A model generated the notes under the pieces. The model did not search any database. It worked only from the letters and a program-made list of their open reading frames with translations, and had not been told where the DNA came from. A program made the translations under genes and the position numbers. 25,402 bases of DNA from Apostichopus californicus (taxonomy: Eukaryota > Echinodermata > Holothuroidea > Aspidochirotida > Stichopodidae), in the NCBI GenBank assembly GCA_020650975.1, contig JAIPMN010001528.1, positions 1 to 25,402 on the forward strand, written 5' to 3'. Shown here one piece after another: positions 1 to 8,400 of the stretch. The first letter of the stretch is position 1, and every line of letters starts with the position of its first letter.

Positions 1-16
1 CCCCCCCCCCCCCCCC
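1..16. repeat. poly-C homopolymer at window start
   Basis: Sixteen cytosines open the window, followed by a GC-rich stretch to about position 50. This may be a true homopolymer or a point where an assembly was trimmed. No gene is associated with it. Confidence 0.8.
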
Positions 17-3000
17 GTGGTCCCACCCGAGCGTGGGGAGGGTGTAATCCACTGTAGACTAATTTGTTGTATATTACCACTTCCCGTATTAATTAAATAA
101 GGTACCTATTAAAAGGTATACATTATGTGAGGGGACTCAGTTGCGGCATCTTGTACATCTTGTTGTTTACATCTTCTATAATTATAAATATATGAATATT
201 CATGTTATCAATACTGCGTCACAGTTTATCAATTACATGTATTTAATGTGGATATTTTACAAGTCAGCTTATTGTATATTTTATAGGTTTCATGATATTT
301 ACTTCCTCTCTCCCTTTGTCACTTTTTGTAAACTAGGATATTAGCCGATTTGGAAATAATAAAATAAAAAAATGGTATTTAGAACAGTTGCCAGATTTTC
401 TGCTTTACTCTATACATGTCAAATGTTTCAAGAATGTATCCGGGCTAGCCTGAGGATGTTTTTTTTCAATGCAGTATATTCAAGCTGCGCAAGGATATTC
501 ATTAATTAATTAATTAAACGTTAAAACTATTTATTCCCTGTTCAAACGTAGTGTCGATCGTGAGAGCCCCTGTAGGGGCGGCGGAACTGGTCGGCCTAGT
601 TGGCATGTGCCCTATCCCTCTCCCCAAGTTTTAAGCACAACATGGAGAGTGCCCCCTTCAGATTGCAACTCGCCCCTTTTATGTTAATGGAAAGGTACCT
701 TTTTTTGTGCTTTTAAAAGTGCCCTTTTGAAACTTCAGAAAGAGGCGTACCCTTTTGTTGAAAAACATTTCAGTTAGAACTAGAATTTGTATATACAGAA
801 TGTACAGAGCGGATCCATGTTCGGCTAGTTTTGGGGGTGTTTCCCAGTCCTCTTCCCCTTATCGTTTGTGCCCCCATCCCCGGAAAGAACCCTTTTAATC
901 CGGTCAGAGAGCACTTACGTACGCTGCTAACATGCAGCCAACAGTTTGTAAAGCTAAAACAATTTCTCTTCCACATGAAAATAATATATAAACAACGAAT
1001 GATGTTTGCATTACCCAAGGTGTCCATGCACTGTCTAGAAGAACAAGAACCTCATTTATTATGTCATAATATACGCCATCTAGTTTGAAAGTTTCAGAAA
1101 AAGATGTGTTGTTCATTTTGTTTAAAGGAAGCGAACTATTATTACAAAAGCACTTCATACACGTACAGATTTATTTCATCGAAATTCCCGCGCTTTTCTT
1201 TCTCAGTCTCCTGAATATTGAACGTATAGGCTGCATCTTATGTGAGGGGATTTATAGTCTGATCTTTACAAAGTTATATAATTGGTTTATTTCATCAATT
1301 CTTTAATAAAATGTAAATATATGCTTGTTTCTCCTTCCATCAACCAACTGGACATTATTCGCGTTCTCTGCTCCTTATATAATTAGATAGTAACAGATCA
1401 TTGTCAGGACAAAGAGTTATTTTACGTTACGAGCTGTTGGATCAACGCCAAGAGTTAGACTGCTCTATCAGCTTCCACCTTGTACAATCCACTCTTCAGT
1501 CCTTTCGTTGGACCTTGTTTTGACTTCTTCTCCTATCCCCTCTCTTGTTTTTACGCTCCCTCAAAAATCACTATCTCTTCCTCCTTTTCAACCTCAAAAG
1601 CCTGCCTCAATTCCTGCTGGTTGCCTCAACTTGCCAGGCCTGATACCCTGATCTTGTTTAGTGAAAGTTTCATCATTACAGGAGAAACTTCAGTGGGCGT
1701 TAAATTGATGTCGTAAAAGAAGATGGCAGCGAAAATGTGTCATCATGCCCCTCCAAGGATATCACAAGGATGAAATTATGTGATGGTCTATTTCCTCAAG
1801 GTCAGTGGATGGGTCATGGTGCATCCATGGCCGCTCAGCTCACAGTCGTATTATTGCAGATCAGGGATAACAGGGAGAGTATACGCTCCAGCTGAAAAGA
1901 AACTATATCTCGCGTGAGATATGCATCTTAAATTTAAATTTCAGTATTCCAATGTCTGCAGCTGATTGTGTAACAAACTTGTTGGAACTTTTTTGCTTTT
2001 TGCATCTTTAGGTCAAAATTTCATATCTCATAGCATTTTGTATGGCGAAGATGATATTTTGAAAATGCATCTGGCAATTATTGTGAAAGAGGTAACCATG
2101 GCAATTGAACTGTAAATGTTTTTGTTTCCTATGAAACATTTAATCTGATTGGAGAACTACCAATTAACAGGGCATACACACGCAACCATCACCATTGGTC
2201 AATATGATAGTGATAACTGTCAAGAACAACTTACCCAAACAGAAAAGATAAACCTTATTCAATTTGAAAGAAAAGCGAAAAACAAAGAACACAATTCCAT
2301 ATCCTAGTGACACTGTGACATACCGCAGAGTTACAAAATGACAGCTCATGAGCACAGATTTGACCTAAATTGGACAAGATTTTAATGGCTGGTTTGGGAG
2401 AGTTGTTCTGCACAAAGGTCTGTTATTTAAGCCAAAGATCATGGGTTGATTTGTGCCCCGTTTTATTACTTTGACATATGTCGATGTATTCCAATCTTCT
2501 AGAATCTGACAGTGTGCCAAATGGGAACACAAGAAACTGTCATTTGTGGGAAAGTCAATGACATGCACGAATATAGATTGACCCATGTCAAGTCAATACT
2601 GACATATGCCAATGTAGACAGACATAACTCACATAAGATATCGGTTTGTGGACTTGTAGCTCGCAAGGTGCACCATACACGTCCTCTCGAAGACTGAACC
2701 AAGCATCCACATGTTTTGAAAACACTATAGTTAAAAGTACATATTAACTTCAGACTGAGGGTGGGGATGAAATTTTGGATTAGGAGGACAAGGCGCAGAT
2801 AGAGTGTGGGGAACCACACAAATAAATCAATCGATGTGTGTGCGGCCACAGGTTCAAGTATATATTTGAATGGTTTTCAACAAAATGGCATTTTCTAAAT
2901 AACAAGCGTACGTAGCTATTTATTAATACACAAACTCAAAGGCACACAATCGCACTTATAATTAGACATTGTACAAAGGGTAATTTTCAATATGAAACAT

Positions 3001-3200
3001 GGCATCTACTAAAAGGGGTAGGCTTCATATGAGGTTTTTCACAAAAGCGGGGGCCCGTATCCCAAAACCCCACACTTTCCCCCTCTTTCTTCAATTTCAG
3101 TGATTTATATTTTACCAGCTATGTCTACGTTGCTGTTTTGTGGTATCGCTCTATATGGCCCCGACCCCCCCCCACCCCTCCCAATCTGCAGTCATATGCA
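17..3200. other. upstream region without a recognisable gene
   Basis: All reading frames here are short (at most about 116 codons), lack recognisable domains and are interrupted by AT-rich, low-complexity DNA. Bases 541-760 look repeat-derived: there is a 14-bp hairpin GCCCC-tgta-GGGGC at 566-579, followed by recurring 'gtgcccctt/aagtgccctttt' blocks. Bases 1561-1716 on the minus strand may hold a decayed reverse-transcriptase fragment, listed separately. The rest shows nothing I can name. It is either intergenic or a large 5' intron of the CAP gene. Confidence 0.6.
1561..1716 (-). pseudogene. possible decayed reverse-transcriptase fragment
   Basis: Read on the minus strand, this stretch encodes a segment resembling the start of the reverse-transcriptase domain of non-LTR retrotransposons. 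The order is a hydrophobic 'INLTPTEV' lead, a 'KLSLNK' basic turn, then 'RVSGLAS' where intact copies have a GPDGIP-like motif. A stop codon follows at once and no adjoining RT motifs were found. The match is short and by eye, so it could be chance. The overlapping plus-strand frame at 1480-1716 shows no family features. Confidence 0.18.
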
Positions 3201-3232
3201 GTTCACTACACCGTCGCGACGGTGTGTTGAAC
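3201..3232. repeat. 32-bp near-perfect palindrome
   Basis: The central 18 bases (3208-3225, ACACCGTCGCGACGGTGT) equal their own reverse complement. They are flanked by a further matching pair, GTTCA on the left and TGAAC on the right, with two imperfect positions between core and outer arm on each side. The core is unusually GC- and CpG-rich for this AT-rich region. It could be a transposon end, a dimeric protein-binding site or a recombination relic; nothing nearby decides between these. Confidence 0.85.
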
Positions 3233-3639
3233 TGAACAGAATTTAACGGTGTAGGTAGTGTGTTGGCTAATATTGGGCAGTAAGGCTTTAGGAATATATT
3301 AAATTCGCATGTGACTTGGGAAATTAGTCTAAAAACAAAATGGTGTGTTGTGTCTCGCCTGGCAGATTTATTTTATGGCTTGCTTTCGATGATCCCTATC
3401 CGGAGAGTTCGATCCGGATGCCACCGGACATTTAGCAAAAAGTGCGTTTGTATATTTAATATAGCTTTGTTAGCAACACCGTTCTATGACCATGCTCTGT
3501 ATATTCCTTTTTTTATTTATCATTATTTGAAAGTTAGTTTTATGATTTAAGAAGCATATATGCTTTCAAAATCTGATTACTCGGGAATCATGCACCTGCG
3601 TCCTGGCTCAATAGCTGTTCCCTGTCACACTATTTCGGT
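3233..3639. other. unassigned sequence
   Basis: This has a 79-codon plus-strand frame (3311-3550) with a hydrophobic C-terminal half and no recognised motif. There is no supporting splice or homology evidence, and I see no gene. Confidence 0.5.
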
Positions 3640-3673
3640 GATACTTTTTGCGCATAGCGCCAACATAGCTGTT

Positions 3674-3681
3674 ACTTCCGG
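3674..3681 (-). promoter_or_regulatory. ETS-type motif
   Basis: ACTTCCGG is the reverse complement of CCGGAAGT, the core bound by ETS-family factors and common in metazoan housekeeping promoters. It lies about 90 bp upstream of the CArG box. The short motif alone proves little. Confidence 0.35.
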
Positions 3682-3769
3682 GTTTCAGTAATCCACTGCT
3701 ACGGTCGTGCATGACTTCATCATATGAGCAAACAAAAGCGAAGCTAGGCTGTACCTAATGCGTGCAATA

Positions 3770-3779
3770 CCATATTAGG
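3770..3779. promoter_or_regulatory. CArG box (SRF-type site)
   Basis: CCATATTAGG fits the CC(A/T)6GG serum response factor consensus exactly. SRF with MRTF or ETS-type cofactors controls many actin-cytoskeleton genes in animals. A site upstream of CAP, an actin regulator, would therefore make biological sense. Chance occurrence is possible and no transcription start is established. Confidence 0.4.
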
Positions 3780-3810
3780 ACACCACTCCCATTTATAGTA
3801 AACTTGGTAA

Positions 3811-5321
3811 GTAACTTAGTAAAGTGACCAAAGTCCATTTAAGTCGATTTGGCTTATAAAAACCATCTACATTGTAAAAATTTTGTGTGAGTTCGAAGTT
3901 TTTGACGATCTTGAGTTCCCATTTCCTTCTCATAAAGAGCGAATTGTTCCTAACGAAGCTGGTACTGGTAGGAAAGATGTTACTTAATGTTAGCCTATCC
4001 TATTCTATTGCTAGCCTAATTGTTGAACGAATAATGTAATGTAATGCAACGCCTAACGTTAGACCTAACATTACTCGTTAGGCCTGACTAGGCCAGGCTT
4101 AATGTTACAATTATACTTCGCTATTTTTTACTGTTTGGACCTGGGCAAACGTAACTTTCAACCAAGAGGTAATCCTACAGAAGCGTACACCCCGACCAAA
4201 GTAACAATAGGCCAGGGCTTTGCAAATACAGTTTGCATAGTCCTAAGCTTGAGTCTTAACTTGTCATTAGGCCAAGCCTAGGCTATAGACATAGATGCCT
4301 TACTTGTTAGTAACTTTAAATAGTTTCATTGCCATTTTGTGAGAATAAGACATTGGCCTTGACTGCTGCTAGCCAAACTCGAGGAGCAGAGAAAGTCTGA
4401 GGTTCCTGTAGTTTGGCTTTGCCTAGAGCTTAGAGTAGACCTAGGCCTGTCATGAAATGAGGAAGCTGAACTTTTTCCCTCAGACTTTATTAACCCCAGA
4501 ACAGATTCTGCTACATGAAGCTTTCCTCATCAAAAAGCCATACTCATGTATGGACTAGAATTAACCACGGTCAGTTTAACGAGACCGAGCCGAAAGTTCA
4601 ACATTGATAGCCTAGTGTTTGTATATGACTTTGAAATATTGGTAAACAATAATGATGATTACAATATTATAATTTGTTTGAAAGTCAATAGTAAAATTTG
4701 CTTTGAGCTTTCAAACTGCTTTTCTTATTGTTATGACCCTCCGAAATTACATTACCCTTAGCCATTGAAGATCGCTAAAATAGACAATTTAATGTCTCAG
4801 TATAGATCTCACAACATTGCAGTAAAATGCAAGTTAAAATCTGATCATGAGTGACCATTGTCTGACTTTTTAGAATATACCTTTAAGGGTAATAATGATG
4901 ATGTTGAGTTTTTGTTCTTTATCTAGTTAGTGTCGTGTAGCTCAAGTTTGCTAGAAGGTGAACTCATAAATCAACCCTGTTCTAAAATGCTACCTAGCAT
5001 GGCTGCCATTATTCCAATCATGACTTTCATTTTCAGTTTCCCTTGTTTGTACTGATATACAATATATGACCTTAAAACTAGACCTCACAAGCTAAAAATG
5101 CCAGTTTTATAGCTTAAATAATATTTGATTAAATATTCATGTCAAATTTTGTAAATGTAAATTTGCTTAATGCCAAGTGAGAGTGACTTTAGACTGGAAA
5201 ATTGTCTTTGCTATTCTGAATGTATCATAAAATCATTCATGTACAAATGAAGATATAGGTTTACAAATTATTTAAAATAAATGCATTTTAACAGAAAATA
5301 CATTGTTACAGTAGTTTGCAT
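3811..5321. other. unassigned, possibly 5' intron
   Basis: No gene is recognised. Bases 3980-4460 are rich in short 'taggcct', 'cctaac' and 'gttagcc' words, with local inverted copies around 4045-4120, of the kind seen in echinoderm noncoding DNA. The 71-codon frame at 4546-4761 has no recognisable feature. If the first exon ends near 3806, this is part of the first intron. Confidence 0.5.
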
Positions 5322-5870
5322 GTATTATTTAGTGTTACAATGTATACCATTGAACTGTTTGTCGATTATTTAGTGTTACACTACTATTGTACAGTTTGTA
5401 GGTACATTATTTAGTGCTAAAATACTATTGTACAGTTTGTAGGTATTATTTAGTGTTATATAACAATACTATTGCACAGTTGTATTATTTAGTGTAACAA
5501 TGTATACCATTGTACAGTTTTTAGACCTGTATTATTTAGTGTTACAGTGTATACCATTGTACTGTTTGTAGGTATTATTTAATGTTACAATGTACACCAT
5601 TGCACTGTTTGTAGGTATTATTTAGTGTTACAATGTATACCATTGTACAGTTTGTAGGTATTATTTAGTGTTACAATGTATACCATTGTACTGTTTGTAG
5701 GTATTATTTAGTATTACAATGTATACCATTGTACTGTTTGTAGGTATTATTTAGTGTTACAATGTATACCATGGTACAGTTTGTAGGTATTATTTAGTGT
5801 TACAGTGTATAGTGTATACCATTGTACTGTTTGTAGGTATTATTGAGTGTTACAATGTATACCATCGTGA
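5322..5870. repeat. 43-bp tandem repeat array, about 13 copies
   Basis: A unit of about 43 bp recurs with the core TATTATTTAGTGTTACAA followed by TGTATACCATTGTACTGTTT and GTAGG. Early copies vary in length (38-47 bp); those from about 5573 to 5790 are nearly uniform. Most units contain the inverted pair TACAATG...CATTGTA around TATAC, so a single strand could form a small hairpin in each repeat. Noncoding. Confidence 0.9.
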
Positions 5871-5879
5871 TTGTCTGTA

Positions 5880-6097
5880 CAGTACCTTTAAGTTAAAGGA
5901 AAACTGTGGGCACAATATCATATTTGGCACGTTGTACTTGTAGACTGTTAAAAATAAAATACAACCATTCTATGTTATTGTAAAGTATCAAGAATTACAG
6001 TTTAAGCAGTTAATAACATCATATTTACATTCCTTGCATACATTACATTTTTCATAAACAAGGCAGTTCATTTCAGTTTTATACAATACATTGTATA
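5880..6097. other. unassigned AT-rich sequence
   Basis: AT-rich unique sequence between two tandem arrays. No reading frame or motif of note. Confidence 0.5.
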
Positions 6098-6180
6098 TAG
6101 GACATGCACCCTATGTATGTACAGTATATAATAGGACATGCACCCACATATGTACAGTATAAAATAGGACATGCAACCTA
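6098..6180. repeat. short minisatellite, 3 copies
   Basis: Three copies of a 33-34 bp unit start with ATAGGACATGCA, at about 6098, 6132 and 6165. Between copies is a GTACAGTATA-like linker. Confidence 0.8.
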
Positions 6181-6638
6181 CACCCACACAATGGACTACA
6201 ATTTAATGGAACTATTCAGAAGCATACCTTAACAACAGGGCATGCTGTGTAGCCCAGAGTTGGACCAATAGAAGTTTCATTAAAAAATATACCCCAGTGT
6301 TCAAGAGCAAAGTTGGAAGTTTCCTTAAAACCTTACTCAGTGTTCAGCTTTCAAGTAGGATAATGGAAGTTTTCTTGCACCCATATGCAGTTTTCAAGTA
6401 CAGATATTCAGTAAGAAGTTTATTCCGAAAGATTGGAGAGCAAAATGTCTGTTCGACATTCACTTCGCAGTTACTTAACAAGTTTAATGAAATAAAGCTT
6501 TTTCATGTTCATATATATGTGAAAGCCTGAAATGTGTTCATTCCACAGCACTCCTTGAGGGGAAAGAGCAGAGGAGGAATAATAAGTTTGGTGTTTGTGT
6601 TCTTTTTAGAACATGATCTGAGAGAAGCTTTGATAGTT
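6181..6638. other. unassigned sequence
   Basis: Contains a 77-codon plus-strand frame (6297-6530) with no recognisable domain. Its internal similarity ('aagttggaagtttcctt' and 'gtttaatgg..tttcttgc' type words) suggests local duplication. I see no gene. Confidence 0.45.
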
Positions 6639-6796
6639 CATTACATAGGTAACTGTACATAAAATAATACAATACTCATTACAAAGGATACTGTACATAC
6701 AATAATACAATACTCATTACATAGGATACTGTACATGCAATAATACAATACTCATTACATACTGTAGGATACTGTACATACAATAATACAATACTT
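6639..6796. repeat. 38-bp tandem repeat, 4 copies
   Basis: The unit has the core GGATACTGTACATACAATAA followed by TACAATACTCATTACATA. The CTGTACAT words lie at 6653, 6691, 6729 and 6772. Spacing is 38, 38 and 43; the last gap carries an extra ACTGT. Confidence 0.88.
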
Positions 6797-7516
6797 ACAA
6801 TCCAGAACCTGATTGCATTCACTCTCTTTGTATTAAATTCATAAAAGTGAAATTAAAGGTAACTTATTTAGTATAATTTAATCTGTATTTATATTTTCCT
6901 CCCAGTCCCTGATATCTTGTCATTGGTAATAAGTAATACAGCGCTCGATAAATAAATTAGCACATACAATAAAAGACCAGCAGATCGGTTTTAAATTTCC
7001 TTTTGTTTCACCCAAGAAATGCTAATTGAGGACAGGATACCTAGACATGTAGAATCGAGTATGAAGTATCTCTACTTAAGCAGACTTTCTTGAAGTTGAA
7101 GAAGTAAATGACTTCCTCATTCCCTATAAGCTCTGAATTTGAAGGAAGAAAATAAGCCAAGTCATCATCTTTGAGGTCATTAAGGCATTTAAATTGAGGA
7201 GGAAGTCAGGTCTCATTAGGTTGAGTGATTGATTGACTAAATACAAGGATGTATCATTTATTCCTGTACTGTGCAGCCTGCATTGTGTGTGTTGAAGTGA
7301 TTATACTGTCTGATATCTTAATATACATTTCCTTTCTAAGTGAAATATCGAATTGAAAAATATTCCCAACTGACACTGTTAGTTGCAAACCACATTTCAA
7401 TATCCTGTCCCCTAGGTAATTTGAGATATGTTTGATTCAATGTAACCTACCTTGTAGAGTATTTGGACTGACTAAAACCCTCCCTTATTCCAAAAAGTGG
7501 ATCACTGTGGGTGGTA
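6797..7516. other. unassigned sequence
   Basis: Unique AT-rich sequence with no recognisable gene, repeat array or RNA. It lies upstream of the first coding exon and is probably part of a 5' intron. Confidence 0.5.
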
Positions 7517-7892
7517 TGAATGGATGAGTAAATGAATGAATGTATGAATGAATGAGTGAATTAATGATTGAATGAATGTATGAGTGAATGAATGAATGAA
7601 TGTATGAATGAGTGAAAGAATAAATGAATTAATTAATGTATGAATGAGTGAATGAATGTATGAATGAATGAATGAATTGATGTATGAATGAGTGAAGGAA
7701 TGAATTAATGTATGAATGAGTGAAAGAATAAATGAATGAATGAATGAGTGAATGAATGAATGAAGGAATAAATAAATAAATAAATTTATGAATCAGTGAG
7801 TGAATGAATGAATGAGTGAATGAATGAATGGAACAATTAATTAATGTATGACTGAATGAATGAAAGAATACATCAATCAACGAATGAGTGAA
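7517..7892. repeat. (GAAT)n-type degenerate microsatellite
   Basis: About 375 bp of GAAT, GAGT, GTAT and TAAT tetranucleotides. Longer blocks such as AATGTATGAATGAGTGAA recur, giving a higher-order pattern. The minus-strand frame across it (7629-7880) encodes only runs of SFIHSF-type residues and is a repeat artefact. Confidence 0.92.
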
Positions 7893-8214
7893 TGGTTAAA
7901 TGGTTTATGCCCAACCACTATCTAGCCCCCAACTTAACAAAGTTTATCCCAACTTTACAAAAATTTGTATCCTTGCCATTTTGTAACCTAATGCCTAAAA
8001 CTGCAAAACCTTCATAGCAAGTTTATCAGACATAAGCAGGACATGCTTGTTTCGTTTGTAGTTTATGACTTTGCTAACATTCTTGTACTTCTTGTGGGGA
8101 CACAGAAACAATCCTGGTTTGAACACTTTAGGCAAAGCAAATCAATAGGTTAAACTGGTAAAGTCTGTAAAATGTTACAGGTCCATTTCTCTCTTTCTTT
8201 TTTTCTACTCGCAG
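7893..8214. other. 3' end of the 5'-UTR intron
   Basis: Unique sequence ending in a strong pyrimidine tract (TTTCTCTCTTTCTTTTTTTC) and the acceptor CTCGCAG at 8214. This shows that the first coding exon is spliced to an upstream noncoding exon. Confidence 0.65.
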
Positions 8215-8400
8215 AGATTAAATAAAGTGTACGCAAAATGGCCAACCTTGGAGACATTATCAGTCAACTGGACAAGTTGTCCGTTGATCTGAGGACATGC
8301 GCTGACAAGACAAAAGCGACTGACGTGCCTCAGGACTCTGGCGAGAAATTGGAACAGCTAATTATGAAACTCCAGGGCATCAAGGGGGACGTTGGTGGAG
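8215..8400 (+). CDS. CAP1: CAP exon with start codon (coding from 8238)
   Basis: 23 nt of 5' UTR, then ATG at 8238 with A at -3 and G at +4. An in-frame stop at 8223-8225 excludes an earlier start in this exon. It encodes residues 1-54 plus one base (phase 1). The sequence begins [20 protein letters not shown], where most CAPs carry the RLE oligomerisation motif; the leucine spacing is kept but the arginines are not. The donor is GGAG|GTAAGA. Confidence 0.88.

Larger units (their letters stand above)
3640..3810 (+). promoter_or_regulatory. candidate CAP promoter / noncoding first exon
   Basis: This is the most promoter-like stretch upstream of the coding exons. It is locally richer in CpG (GCGCATAGCGCC at 3650-3661). 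It contains a consensus ETS-type motif ACTTCCGG (3674-3681) and a perfect CArG box (3770-3779), and it ends in a strong splice donor, CTTG|GTAAGTAA, with the exon ending at 3806. The first coding exon begins with a clear acceptor at 8214/8215 and only 23 nt of leader, so a noncoding exon must lie upstream, and this is a candidate. The true first exon could instead be outside the window. Inferred from motifs only. Confidence 0.3.

Noticed and set aside
2499-2849. 116-codon minus-strand frame
   Set aside because: No recognisable motif or context, and the composition is like the flanking noncoding DNA.
7629-7880. 83-codon minus-strand frame rich in His, Ser, Phe and Ile
   Set aside because: It is a translation of the GAAT-type microsatellite.
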